From: Pedobacter psychrophilus
Lineage (GTDB): Bacteria > Bacteroidota > Bacteroidia > Sphingobacteriales > Sphingobacteriaceae
Length of the DNA: 64,000 bases
NCBI RefSeq assembly: GCF_001652725.1
Contig: NZ_LWHJ01000030.1
Coordinates: 266,458 to 330,457 of the forward strand
Reading direction: 5' to 3'
Below the pieces are notes generated by a model. It was given only the letters and a program-made list of their open reading frames with translations. It was not told the DNA's origin and did no database searches. Positions 1 through 9,490 of the stretch are shown piece after piece. Within the stretch, counting starts at the first letter, position 1, and every line of letters starts with the position of its first letter. Position numbers and translations under genes: made by a program.

Positions 1-838
1 CTTTATAAAGAGAAAGAAAATCTTGAACATCTAAAGCTAATCCTTTAAAGTGTTCAATGCCAGCTATGATAAGTTCATTTGCATGATTTTGTTTAAAAGC
101 TTTGGACAGGCCTAATCTATTGCTTTGTGTATGAACATACCCCATTAATGCTCTTCCGTAGTAGAATTTAGATAGATTTCCGCTTCTTTGCTCTGGTTGT
201 ACCGTTACAGCTCCCCAAATTTTAGAAGTTTGGTAAACTGTATTTATTTTAACTGGAGTAATACATGCCATTCTTATCCAAAAATCGGTGTCCGCAACCA
301 TATCGACTGTCGAATCTAAATAGTTAATCTCTTTAGCCCGCAGAAGTGAAAAAAAGGTAGCTCCCTGACTGAAATGATCTCTTAAAGTATAAATATTTTC
401 TAAGGGCACATATTTTTCAATTCTTTCTTGAGTAGCTAATAATTCTAAATCTTCGTTTACTACTAAAGATGCTCCAGCTATGATATTTAAGTCTTTATTA
501 TTATTATTATATATATTGTTAGCATCTTTAAAAACACAGTTTTGTGCAAAAAAATCATCAGAACTTTGTATTACTCCCAATGTACCGGATGCAATATTTA
601 AAGCCTTGTTAACAGCATCCGCAAAACCTTTATCCTTTTCAGAACTAAAAATTATTCTATTATCTAAGGCTGCATATTTCTCACATATAAAAATAGTACT
701 ATCTGTTGAAGCGCCATCTTGGATAATTAATTCCCAATTATGATAATCTTGTTGGATTACGCTTTTTATACAATTTTCGATATAATCGCCTTGATTGTAA
801 GAGGGAACTATTACCGTGATTTTAGTTTCTTCTTTCAT
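1..838 (-). CDS. Family 2 glycosyltransferase, 3' end outside the window
   Basis: The gene reads in from 838 and is still open at base 1, so at least 279 residues are present and the C-terminus is missing. The N-terminus (MKEETKITVIVPSYNQGDYI) and the following 'QDGASTDST' and 'SSDDFF' stretches are the nucleotide-sugar and metal-binding signatures of GT-A family 2 enzymes. It should transfer one sugar during assembly of the surface polysaccharide made by this locus; donor and acceptor cannot be read. Its ATG overlaps the stop of the upstream flavoprotein gene as ATGA, which suggests translational coupling in the same minus-strand operon. Confidence 0.85.
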   Translation of the reverse strand, partial: MKEETKITVIVPSYNQGDYIENCIKSVIQQDYHNWELIIQDGASTDSTIFICEKYAALDNRIIFSSEKDKGFADAVNKALNIASGTLGVIQSSDDFFAQNCVFKDANNIYNNNNKDLNIIAGASLVVNEDLELLATQERIEKYVPLENIYTLRDHFSQGATFFSLLRAKEINYLDSTVDMVADTDFWIRMACITPVKINTVYQTSKIWGAVTVQPEQRSGNLSKFYYGRALMGYVHTQSNRLGLSKAFKQNHANELIIAGIEHFKGLALDVQDFLSLYK

Positions 839-2103
839 TCTAGATTTCTTCTTTTAATTTTATTAGCTAAAGACATAGCAGCTTCAATTGCTTTATCCAT
901 ATTATAATATTCCCATTCTGCAAACCGACCTAGTAAATAAATATGTTTAGTTTCTAAGATTTTTTTTATGCGATTCATCAAACTTTTTGTTTTATGATCT
1001 TGAATAACATAAGAATTTTGTTCATAATTCCACGATAATGGCTTTAAATTACCAGGTAAACTTATTAGTTCTTTAATCATTTCTTCATAAGATATTTTAC
1101 CTGAAAATTCAACAACACAGGTTTTTCTAGATGATCCTCTATTATTACTATCACTGAAGTTTCCAGTATAAATAATTCTATGTGCTTTAGTGAATGGCTC
1201 TGGTATATATAACCATGAAATTTCTGTATTATCTGTTTCACAGAAAAGATTAGATGTACCATTTGATTTTAAAGCTTTTAGCTCTTCTAAATCTATACCT
1301 CCACTAATTAATAAATTGTCAATTTCTATTGGAAGGCGTCTTATGTCTCCAGTGTAAATTAGTTTGTCAAAAAAAAATTCCCCATTAATACATATTAAAT
1401 TATCTTGAAACTCGATGTCTTCTATCTTAAAATTTTCAGTGATGTTTAAGCCTTGGGATAACCTATTTACAATGAATTGCGATCCCTCATTTTTTGGATA
1501 ATAAAAGCTAGAATGTACCATTGTATCCTCCTCTTCCCTTAATATATTACTTTTAATGATTTCAGAAAAATTTGGCATAGGTAATTTGCCTTCAAGCCAT
1601 TCCATGGAGACATCTTTCAAGTCAGTTTTCCATAATTTAGTATTATAGGGTTTAAAATAGATTTCAAAAAGCGTATTTCCAAAATTACCAATTAAAAAAT
1701 CTTCAAAATTATTGTAGTCTTTTGGTGCGACAAGCTTGTTTTTTGATATTTCAATTTGCTCATCTATTATTTGGTTGATAAGCGTCTTGTCCAATGTGTA
1801 AACATAATTTTCAATAGGATAACCTATGATTTGCTTATTAAAAAATACTTTGGCATTTCTTTTGGCAGTGATAAATTCTTCATCCTTATCAAAAAAAGAC
1901 CAAAACCAATTAAAAACCTTTTCATTTTTGGCATTAAAAACATGTCCTCCTACTTTATGAAACAAACAATCATTTACTCTTTCACATTTAATCAATCCAC
2001 CTATTTTATTTTTAATTTCTAAAACGGAGACATTATTTTCCTCTGATAAAAAATGAGCTATGCTTAAACCTGATATTCCAGAACCTAATACGGCAATTTT
2101 CAT
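835..2103 (-). CDS. FAD-dependent NAD(P)-binding protein, UDP-galactopyranose mutase / protoporphyrinogen oxidase-like
   Basis: A 422-residue protein opens with a classical dinucleotide-binding fold: GSGISG at residues 7-12 and an acidic residue (Glu29) at the end of the second strand, then 'GGxxK' and 'GGHVFN'. This layout is typical of the flavin amine oxidase superfamily, which includes UDP-galactopyranose mutase and protoporphyrinogen oxidase-like enzymes. Placed between a glycosyltransferase and an ABC glycan exporter, a role in modifying or isomerising a nucleotide sugar is the likeliest reading. It lies 6 bp after the preceding gene's stop and overlaps the next by 4 bp. The exact reaction is inferred, not seen. 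Confidence 0.7.
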   Translation of the reverse strand: MKIAVLGSGISGLSIAHFLSEENNVSVLEIKNKIGGLIKCERVNDCLFHKVGGHVFNAKNEKVFNWFWSFFDKDEEFITAKRNAKVFFNKQIIGYPIENYVYTLDKTLINQIIDEQIEISKNKLVAPKDYNNFEDFLIGNFGNTLFEIYFKPYNTKLWKTDLKDVSMEWLEGKLPMPNFSEIIKSNILREEEDTMVHSSFYYPKNEGSQFIVNRLSQGLNITENFKIEDIEFQDNLICINGEFFFDKLIYTGDIRRLPIEIDNLLISGGIDLEELKALKSNGTSNLFCETDNTEISWLYIPEPFTKAHRIIYTGNFSDSNNRGSSRKTCVVEFSGKISYEEMIKELISLPGNLKPLSWNYEQNSYVIQDHKTKSLMNRIKKILETKHIYLLGRFAEWEYYNMDKAIEAAMSLANKIKRRNLE

Positions 2104-2109
2104 TAGTAT

Positions 2110-2994
2110 TTAAAATTTCAACCTATTATTTATCATCAAACTTTCAAGACCATTTAATTCACCCATAAAATTTTTTTGATAATTTAAATTAATGTTTGGA
2201 TTAGCATTCATGATATATTTTTTGCCATAAAATAAATTTACATGATTGCTTTGTGTATCAAAAAGGTCTGAAAAATCTCTACCAGTTGCTTCACAAATTT
2301 TATCAATCATATTTTTGCAGTCTAAATTAGATTTATAATCTGCTACGTAAGGTCCTGAATGAAAAGAATTATTTACACCAATGCTATTTAAACTTATAGC
2401 TTTATATTGGAAAACATGGAATGAAATTAAATAAATTAATATTTGAGCACTTGCCCAACCAGATACGATAGTGTCATAAGGAAGCAAACGCTCTGCAGCA
2501 TAATTACTAAAAAGAGTAAATTGAGCGTCAAACCATCCTAATGGCCTAAAAAACGATCCATTCCTCAAAAATGCTCTATCTAAAGACTGATTGATTAAAT
2601 TATTAAGATTTCTAACACTTAGAATTTCAGGCTTGTTTTTTTTAATAATTGAATTTAGCTCATTAAAAAAAAAAGACGAATCACAATTCTTATAACAATT
2701 GATTGTCTCTTTGCCTATATATTTTTGATAAGCGAGATGTAAATAGGGGTATATAGCAAATTTAGCTTTAAAAAACTCTAAGTCATCATCAATAAATAAA
2801 TAATAGTCATATTTTCCCTTTACTTCTTCCCAAAGCCTATTTCTTCCATCCGACCAAGTAGAGGAAGGTAAGAAATCAATAGCTTTTCTGTTCTTCTCTT
2901 TGAAAGTGACAAAAAATAGATCATAACCTTTAAAAAATGTTTTATAAAAATCAGAAAGATCTACCGCAGTTTGCGTTAATATACAAATTTTCAT
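2110..2994 (-). CDS. Unassigned protein with a DDD motif, possible GT-A-like glycosyltransferase
   Basis: This 294-residue protein is not recognised with confidence. It starts MKICILTQTAVDLSDFYK and contains 'YYLFIDDDLEFF' near residue 70, an acidic cluster like the metal-binding DxD of GT-A glycosyltransferases. A TTG-initiated form nine bases longer (from 3003) would overlap wzt by 8 bp. The ATG at 2994, immediately after the wzt stop (TAATATG), is the more natural start. Its place inside the export and transferase operon supports a role in glycan synthesis. No signal peptide or membrane segment is evident. Confidence 0.6.
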   Translation of the reverse strand: MKICILTQTAVDLSDFYKTFFKGYDLFFVTFKEKNRKAIDFLPSSTWSDGRNRLWEEVKGKYDYYLFIDDDLEFFKAKFAIYPYLHLAYQKYIGKETINCYKNCDSSFFFNELNSIIKKNKPEILSVRNLNNLINQSLDRAFLRNGSFFRPLGWFDAQFTLFSNYAAERLLPYDTIVSGWASAQILIYLISFHVFQYKAISLNSIGVNNSFHSGPYVADYKSNLDCKNMIDKICEATGRDFSDLFDTQSNHVNLFYGKKYIMNANPNINLNYQKNFMGELNGLESLMINNRLKF

Positions 2995-2995
2995 A

Positions 2996-4264
2996 TTAGA
3001 CAATTTGATATTCCCAATTAGATTTTGGCCTTGTGCCTAATTCGGGATTTTCACTGAGTTGTATTGAGTCTATTGTTGAGATAACCTCGAATTTAAGTGC
3101 TGTTGGTAAATAGTCATAAGATCCTTTAAAAGCCAAAGGCCTAATACCTATTGATAAGGTATATTGCCCAGGTGCAAGTGCAATTTGAGGTATATTTACA
3201 ATTGCTGTTATATTTTTTCCTGCCTTTATGGAAGTTGGTTGAGTCAAATTTTCAACTGTAATGAGTCTTACTGCTGTCAGAGTGTTTATGCCTATTCCAA
3301 TTACTATATTCTCAATATCAACTAAAGCTTCTATTGTAATCAGAATTTTTAAATCGTCAAGATTATTTATTGTTGTATTTAAAATTTCAGCCTTTCTGAT
3401 TTTTCCTTTTTTATTATTAAGAATTTCTTCTTCTGTAAAGCTAGGAAGGGTGATTATGCTATCAAGTGATAATTCATTTTCTCCAAGATAAATTTCCGTT
3501 GCTTTGTTAATACTTCCAATAAATTTTTGAGTTCCATTTGCAAGTATAATTCCACTTTTGCACAGGTTTAATACTGAAGCCATGTTATGGCTCACAAATA
3601 AAACTGTCCTTCCCTCTCCCTTATTTACATCGCCCATTTTACCCAAACATTTCTTCTGAAATTCCGCATCACCTACAGCCAATACTTCATCAATAATTAA
3701 AATTTCAGATTCTAAATGAGCAGCCACAGCAAATGCTAAGCGCACATACATCCCGCTGCTGTAGCGTTTTACAGGAGTATCTATATATCGTTCTACGCCA
3801 CTAAAATCTACTATTTCATCAAACTTTCGCTGTATTTCGTGTTTGCGCATCCCTAGTATGGCGCCATTTAAAAAAATATTTTCTCTTCCGCTTAGTTCAG
3901 GATGAAAGCCAGTACCTACTTCTAACAAACTGGCCACACGTCCTTTCACTTTTACGCTGCCGGTGGTAGGTCCTGTAACCCTACTTAATATTTTTAATAA
4001 AGTGCTTTTGCCCGCACCATTGCGTCCAATAATACCAACTGCATCTCCTTGTTCAATTTCAAAGTTAATGTCTTTTAAACTCCACACATATTCGCTTTCT
4101 CCTTTGGTGCTACGGTCGTTGGTGTCACCAATTTTTAAGTAAGGATTTTCTTTTCCACGTACACTATGCCACCAACGGTTAAGGTCATGAGATATAGAGC
4201 CTGTTCCTATTTCTCCTAATCGGTATTGTTTACTTAAATTCTCAACTTTTATAACACTACTCAT
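2996..4264 (-). CDS. wzt: Polysaccharide ABC exporter ATPase with C-terminal glycan-recognition-type domain
   Basis: The 422-residue protein has the ABC ATPase core: Walker A GRNGAGKST (80-88), signature YSSGMYV (168-174), Walker B ILIIDE (188-193) and the switch His in 'VSHNMAS' near 226. About 155 extra residues follow the ATPase, a size and beta-rich composition matching the Wzt C-terminal domain that, in characterised exporters, recognises the finished O-antigen end. With the permease upstream it should export lipid-linked polysaccharide. The ATG at 4264 is preceded by two degenerate tandem copies of this same 5' end, and the nearest ends in a stop overlapping this ATG. Confidence 0.92.
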   Translation of the reverse strand: MSSVIKVENLSKQYRLGEIGTGSISHDLNRWWHSVRGKENPYLKIGDTNDRSTKGESEYVWSLKDINFEIEQGDAVGIIGRNGAGKSTLLKILSRVTGPTTGSVKVKGRVASLLEVGTGFHPELSGRENIFLNGAILGMRKHEIQRKFDEIVDFSGVERYIDTPVKRYSSGMYVRLAFAVAAHLESEILIIDEVLAVGDAEFQKKCLGKMGDVNKGEGRTVLFVSHNMASVLNLCKSGIILANGTQKFIGSINKATEIYLGENELSLDSIITLPSFTEEEILNNKKGKIRKAEILNTTINNLDDLKILITIEALVDIENIVIGIGINTLTAVRLITVENLTQPTSIKAGKNITAIVNIPQIALAPGQYTLSIGIRPLAFKGSYDYLPTALKFEVISTIDSIQLSENPELGTRPKSNWEYQIV

Positions 4265-4450
4265 ATTAACACGAATGTTAAATTTAAGATAAAATTAACT
4301 TCTCCCCTAATGGGGAGATAAGAGAGGGGCTTTTCTACTTTAATAACTGATGCCATAGATTTGTGATGCTTGTTTAAACAATGATTGAACCTTCTCTCTA
4401 TTGGAGAGATAAGATTAAGACTGATTTTCTACTTTAATTACACTAATCAT
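4265..4450 (-). repeat. Two tandem ~93-bp degenerate copies of the wzt 5' end
   Basis: Read on the minus strand, ATG codons at 4450, 4356 and 4264 (92-94 bp apart) each begin a near-identical stretch encoding MISVIKVE, MASVIKVE and, in the real gene, MSSVIKVE. In the two upstream copies this is followed by a small hairpin (CTCCCC/GGGGAG around 4302-4317; CTCTC/GAGAG around 4394-4408) and spacer. The 4450 copy stops after 11 codons. The 4356 copy stays open for 31 codons and ends in a TGA that overlaps the wzt ATG (ATGA). The remaining 135 bp up to the permease gene show nothing I can identify. Confidence 0.8.
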
Positions 4451-4585
4451 CTAAAATAATCTCATTTGTTGTATTAAATCTTTATATACTTAATTTGTCT
4501 TGATTTTACAATGAATTATACTTATTCTTTCGTCTTTAAATTTATACCCATTCACTAATTCGAACTTCATTCATTCAAAATTCTC

Positions 4586-5446
4586 TTAAACTGTGTCCAT
4601 AAATGTTTTCTCTACTCGGTTAAATATCACATAACCTAAACTCACTGAAACTAACATAAATACAACGCTATAAAAAAGGGAATAAGGTTCTACTAAACCT
4701 TTCCCAAAAATGCAGTATCTATAAGCTTCCACTAAAGAACTCAAAGGGTTTAAATCGATGATCCATTTATAACTTTTACCCTTTAAGTAAGAAAGTGGAT
4801 AAATTACTGGAGTAGCGTACATTAATAATTGGATTGCGAAGCCAAGCAATACTGTAAAGTCTCTATATTTTGTAGTTAACGACGAAAATATAATCCCTAA
4901 ACCTAAACTGATACCTGCAATTATTATAAGTATAGCAGGAAGGAATAATAAGTTGAGTGATATTTGAATTGGATAGCCATTAAAATGATAATATAGGAGT
5001 ATGGCAATCAACAGAATAAATTGGATAGCAAATTTTACTAAATTAGACAAGATGATAGATATTGGAGTTACTATTCTTGGAAAATAAACTTTACCAAAAA
5101 TACCAGCATTAGAAGTAAAAGTACTGGAAGTACCAGTAAAGCAAGACGCAAAATAACCCCAAATAGTTAAGCCAGACATATAAAACGCCGCAGGTGCAAT
5201 GCCATCAGTCGGGATTTTAGCAATTTTACCGAAAACCAGCAGAAACATTATTGTTGTTAAAATAGGTTGTACCAAATGCCATAATGGACCTAAAATGGTT
5301 TGCTTAAATTGTGCTATAAAATCTCTTTTAACAAATAGCCACATCAAATCACGATAATGCCAAACCTCTTTAAATTGGAGATCAAACAATTTGTTCTTGG
5401 GCTTAATTTCTATATCCCATTCTTCTAATCCTTCAGCTGTGTTCAT
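4586..5446 (-). CDS. wzm: Polysaccharide ABC exporter permease (ABC-2 type)
   Basis: A 286-residue membrane protein of the ABC-2 family. The N-terminus holds 'LMWLFVKRDFIAQFKQTILG', the amphipathic interface helix and coupling region seen in Wzm/TagG-type permeases, followed by about six hydrophobic segments. It should form the inner-membrane channel for lipid-linked glycan, powered by the ATPase encoded downstream. The two are separated by 321 bp, unusually far for this gene pair, because the duplicated wzt leader lies between them. The length is normal for the family. Confidence 0.9.
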   Translation of the reverse strand: MNTAEGLEEWDIEIKPKNKLFDLQFKEVWHYRDLMWLFVKRDFIAQFKQTILGPLWHLVQPILTTIMFLLVFGKIAKIPTDGIAPAAFYMSGLTIWGYFASCFTGTSSTFTSNAGIFGKVYFPRIVTPISIILSNLVKFAIQFILLIAILLYYHFNGYPIQISLNLLFLPAILIIIAGISLGLGIIFSSLTTKYRDFTVLLGFAIQLLMYATPVIYPLSYLKGKSYKWIIDLNPLSSLVEAYRYCIFGKGLVEPYSLFYSVVFMLVSVSLGYVIFNRVEKTFMDTV

Positions 5447-5491
5447 TTTAAAAATTTATTTTTTAATTTGATGATGTCTTTTATAGTTAAG

Positions 5492-6639
5492 CTATTGTCT
5501 ATCTAATAAATTTATTATATTATTTTGATAAGCAATAAAGCTATAATTTTCTAGTGTAAATTCTTGAATTTGATTTGCATTATAGGAAAAATTGAACAAC
5601 ATAAATATGTGATTTGCAATTTCAGGGATGTTTCCGTAAGGGCAAATTAAGCCTGTTTTGTTTGGTATAACGGCTTGTTTGCTGCCGTCAGCATCTGATG
5701 CTAGAACGGGTGTGCCACATGCGCTTGCCTCTATAAAGGAGATTCCAAATCCCTCTCCCTTACTAGCATTACATAAACATTGGCCAATACGTAATGCGCT
5801 GTTAACTCTTCATTTGGGATATATCCCAGTAACTTTACCTGTTTGCTAAGTCCCAAATTGGTAATCAATTGATTGAGCCTTAAAAACTCAGCATCATCAT
5901 ATTTACCGCCGATTAAATAGATGATGTTAGGGTATTTAAGTTGTAATAAAGGTAGAGCCGCAATCACATCATCATAACCTTTATATTGTTCGGTAGTAGA
6001 TAAACGGGCTAACGTAAAAAGTACTTTTGTTTCTTCATCTATAGCATACCTTTTTTTTAAAGTAGCACTAGGTGTAAAATCTTTTGGGATATCAAAATAG
6101 GGGTCTAAACAGTTAGGCCAAATTTCTATTTGATTGGAAGGTATATGATAGTTCTGGATCAACTTGCTTTTAGTAAACTGGCTAACTGCTAAAATAGAAC
6201 TAGCTTTTTTTAAAACTTTGATTTGAAAGCTGCTCAATTGCTCCCAAACCTCAATACCATGTGCATGGATATAAACTTTTAGCTTAGGTTTTATTTTTTG
6301 TATTAAAAATAGGATAGGAGATAAATGAATATGGCTTACAATTACGATATCCGCTTTTAAAGCGTAGTAAATAACTTGTAAAGTGTAATTAATTTTATTG
6401 CTTTTAAAGCCTTTGAAATTGTTGCTGTTGATGTAAGATGTATTGGCTTGATCATCTAATAAAAAACAAGAGATAAGTTTGATGTTAAGCGATGAACTGA
6501 TATTTTGGAGTGCTTTTAACCATGCTCTGTTTACTTTCTCAATCCCGCCTGTTTGAGAAAAACAGCATAAACCCAAAAAAACTACTTCAAGTGTTTTTGT
6601 TTGGTTAGCTATTGAAGGGGATGGGCTGCCAGTCAACAT
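5492..6639 (-). pseudogene. Group 1 (GT4-like) glycosyltransferase broken by a frameshift
   Basis: The first frame (6639 to 5731) encodes 302 residues of a GT-B glycosyltransferase with 'QTGGIEKVN' at the N-terminus and 'FTLARLS..YKGYDDVI' at the start of the donor-binding domain, then ends abruptly after 'ANVYVM'. Shifting by one base near 5764-5767 restores the family's conserved block 'PSKGEGFGISFIEASACGTP' and continues to a stop at 5492. One base, consistent with a C in an original ATGCCTAGT, appears to be missing. This is either a real inactivating deletion or a sequencing error. The ATG directly follows the asnB stop (TAAATG). The intact protein would be about 380 residues. Confidence 0.85.
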
Positions 6640-8457
6640 TTAATACTTAGCTTCAAAATTTGCTAAAACCATTAAACTCATTATTTTAGACCAATGCACT
6701 TTATTTTGTTCATAAGATTTAAACATATTCTGCATGGGTAAATTTTGACTAAAACTCTCTTTTAAAGACAAATATTTAGGGTGTGTTTTTAACCATTCTT
6801 GAAACGGAAAGGTAAATCCCATTTTTGGGCGATCCCAAATTTGAGTAGGCAGTAGGTTCTTAAAAGCATGAATCAATAAATGCTTTGCGGGCTTATGTTT
6901 TGAATAAAGCACCTGCTTTGGTAGCTGATTAACAATATTGATTAATTGCTGGTCTAGAAAAGGTACCCTAATTTCTAAACCATGCTGCATACTCATAAAA
7001 TCTGCATCTTTTAACAGTTGGTTTTGCATAAAGTAATGTTGTTCATACCAGGAAGCTTTTACGCCATCATATTGATGAGGACTTACCTTTGCAGTTGGTA
7101 CGGTTAAATCATTTAAAAACTGCTGCTGCTGATTGCCAGATATCTGAAATAATTTTTGGAGTTGTATCGGATTAAAAAAGCCCCTTAAAAATAAATATTC
7201 ATAATTAGGGTTTTTTTGATTTTTCAAATAAGCAACCCTTTGCAACGCATCGTTACCTGAGATTTTAGCGTACGAACTTATTAATGGACCTAAACTCCTA
7301 AGCAATGGGACTTTATCAATTCTTTGGAAAGACGGATAACCACCAAATAATTCATCAGCACCTAAGCCAGATAATACAGCCTTTAAACCCGCTTCTTGAG
7401 CTGCTTTGGAAACAAACCAGGTATTTATCCCATCAGAGGTGGGTTGATCCATTGCATCAAGTATCTCTTCAAAATGGTTGTTAAAGTCTGTTTTTGTTAT
7501 TTCTTGCGAAATGTGTTTACCCGGTAAGTTTTTACTGATGATATCTTGATATTTTTTTTCGGAATAGTTGATCTCTGGAAAATGTAGGGAAACGGTACAA
7601 AGCTTATCTTTTTGATACTTTGCTGCCTGCATAGCAATCAAAGAACTATCAATTCCGCCACTTAAAAAAACACCTAAAGGTACATCAGCAATTAACTGCT
7701 TTTCAATAGCATTATTTAAAGCGATATCAATTAATTCTTGTGCTTCAGGAATAGATATATCAAGCTTTGCTACTGCTAAAGCTGTAAAGTTTATAATTTC
7801 ACAATGGTTTGCTTGATTTAATTTCAAGTAAGCATAACAACCTTTAGGAAGAGAAAACACATTTTTTAAAGTGGTGATGGGTTCTGGCAAATGTCCAAAA
7901 GTTAAAAAGGCTAAAGGCCAATCTAAATTTTTCTCTAACCCGATGGGTAAACAACTAAATGCTTTTACTTCTGATGCAAATGCTAAAATGTTTTCTTGAT
8001 GAAAATAATATAAGGGTTTAATTCCTTGGCTGTCTCTAATCAAGAATAGTTCTTTTTGAACCTGATCATAAATGGCTAGGGCAAACATACCCTCTAATTT
8101 TAGAAAACTGCTAGTGCCCCACTCTTCAAAAGCATGTAATATAACTTCGGTGTCTGAATTTCCATTAAAGGTATGCCCACGTTTTTCTAAATCTTTTTTT
8201 AAGTCTTTAAAATTATAAATTTCGCCATTAAAAACAATCACATACCTATCCCGCAAAAACATTGGTTGATGGCCTAAAGGGGATGGGTCTAAAATAGAAA
8301 GTCTTTGATGACCTAAAGCCAAGTTAATGGTATCATCAATAAAATTTCCATGATCGTCTGGCCCACCATGTTTTTGTAATTCACACATTTGGCGCACCAA
8401 TTGATTGAGCCTTTTAGGATTGTCATTTTTATTGAATAGGCCAGCTATTCTACACAT
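6640..8457 (-). CDS. asnB: Asparagine synthase (glutamine-hydrolysing) family protein
   Basis: The 605-residue protein begins Met-Cys, so Cys2 becomes the N-terminal nucleophile of a class II glutamine amidotransferase domain (conserved NGE at 78-80). It continues into the synthetase domain with the PP-loop SGGIDSS at 266-272. The family makes asparagine from aspartate, glutamine and ATP. Copies inside capsule or O-antigen loci are thought to amidate uronic acids or other sugar carboxylates, and that role is plausible here from context. Both domains look complete. It is followed without a gap by the frameshifted glycosyltransferase. Confidence 0.92.
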   Translation of the reverse strand: MCRIAGLFNKNDNPKRLNQLVRQMCELQKHGGPDDHGNFIDDTINLALGHQRLSILDPSPLGHQPMFLRDRYVIVFNGEIYNFKDLKKDLEKRGHTFNGNSDTEVILHAFEEWGTSSFLKLEGMFALAIYDQVQKELFLIRDSQGIKPLYYFHQENILAFASEVKAFSCLPIGLEKNLDWPLAFLTFGHLPEPITTLKNVFSLPKGCYAYLKLNQANHCEIINFTALAVAKLDISIPEAQELIDIALNNAIEKQLIADVPLGVFLSGGIDSSLIAMQAAKYQKDKLCTVSLHFPEINYSEKKYQDIISKNLPGKHISQEITKTDFNNHFEEILDAMDQPTSDGINTWFVSKAAQEAGLKAVLSGLGADELFGGYPSFQRIDKVPLLRSLGPLISSYAKISGNDALQRVAYLKNQKNPNYEYLFLRGFFNPIQLQKLFQISGNQQQQFLNDLTVPTAKVSPHQYDGVKASWYEQHYFMQNQLLKDADFMSMQHGLEIRVPFLDQQLINIVNQLPKQVLYSKHKPAKHLLIHAFKNLLPTQIWDRPKMGFTFPFQEWLKTHPKYLSLKESFSQNLPMQNMFKSYEQNKVHWSKIMSLMVLANFEAKY

Positions 8458-8901
8458 AAAAAAGCACTTGGATTAATATTAAAATAATAAGGGTATGACA
8501 TATTATTGCTTAAATGCCAATGAAAGCAATGAATTGAATAAAATATATTTTTGTATAATATGGTACTGTCATAGCTTCGCCGCCTCAGTCCCAGTTTTTA
8601 AAGGAAGAGCAAAACACACGACTGTAAAAATATTATAAATTTCTTAAGCGCAAGCCTCTTTTAGGTTAAAATTTAATTTAAATACTGAAAATCTTTATGG
8701 AAAATGGAAATTTTATCTCATACGGTGTAAGAACCACTTATGAGTCAAGTGTTTCATTTAATTTAAGGATAAGGAAATTAATTTTTACTATTAAATAAGC
8801 GAGAAGTGATATCAATTATATTACTTTTTGAGGACTTTTAAAACAAGCAGATTCTTAGCTACCGCTCTGAATGACGAGTAAAACTGAAAAGGAAAATGCA
8901 A
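8458..8901. other. 444-bp gap between the upxY-type gene and asnB
   Basis: I find no credible coding frame, RNA gene or strong terminator here. It is AT-rich and lies downstream of the NusG-like gene and upstream of asnB on the minus strand. It could serve as a long leader, but no clear TAnnTTTG promoter is seen in the minus orientation. Confidence 0.4.
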
Positions 8902-9414
8902 TCAATACACCACTTCAACATCAGCTGCTGAAATTCTAAGCAAGAGAGATTGACCAAGGGCATCTATACGCAATACCAATCTTTGTTGTTGTTGCCAAGA
9001 AACTAATTCTGCATCATAGCCTTTTAATTTTCCAGAAATGATTTTGACTTTTTGTCCTGCGGCTAAATCTTCAAATGTAAGTTCTGGTATTTGTTCTCCT
9101 GATAGGTAATTCTTTAAAATTTCAATTTGTTTGTCCGGAATAAATGCTGCTTTACCAGAAAAATGAATAAATCTTACTACACCATAGCTTTGGATTACTA
9201 AATCATATTCTTTGTGACTGATGTAAACAAAAAGATAAGATTTAAATAAAACTTCTTCTACCCATTTTCTTCTATCGCTCCATTGCTTTAATGTTTTGTA
9301 TAAAGGGAGGTAGGTGTTAATGCCTTTTTTTTCAAGCAAATTATGCGTTTTCTTCTCAGCTCTTGGTAACGTATAGATAGGGTACCAACGATAGGTTTCA
9401 TCTATTTTATTCAT
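8902..9414 (-). CDS. NusG-family antiterminator of polysaccharide loci (UpxY/LoaP-like)
   Basis: A 170-residue NusG paralogue. The NGN domain opens 'WYPIYTLPRAEKK' and contains 'INTYLPL' and 'LFKSYLFVY', and a KOW motif ('GQKVKIISGKLKGYDAELV') lies around residues 122-145. It is shorter than housekeeping NusG. Specialised NusG proteins in capsule loci of Bacteroidota (UpxY) bind RNA polymerase and suppress early termination of their own long operon. Its place between the export genes and the glycosyltransferases fits this job. In Bacteroides the gene usually leads the operon; here it comes third, after wza and wzc. Confidence 0.88.
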   Translation of the reverse strand: MNKIDETYRWYPIYTLPRAEKKTHNLLEKKGINTYLPLYKTLKQWSDRRKWVEEVLFKSYLFVYISHKEYDLVIQSYGVVRFIHFSGKAAFIPDKQIEILKNYLSGEQIPELTFEDLAAGQKVKIISGKLKGYDAELVSWQQQQRLVLRIDALGQSLLLRISAADVEVVY

Positions 9415-9490
9415 TATAATATTTTATCGCTAAAATAATTAATATTATAAAAAAACAATTCCACTAAAACTAAAGCAAATCATAATTGGC

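Noticed and set aside
480..743. A plus-strand frame of 87 codons within the first glycosyltransferase
   Set aside because: Fully antisense to a well-supported GT2 gene, with a low-complexity Leu-rich start.
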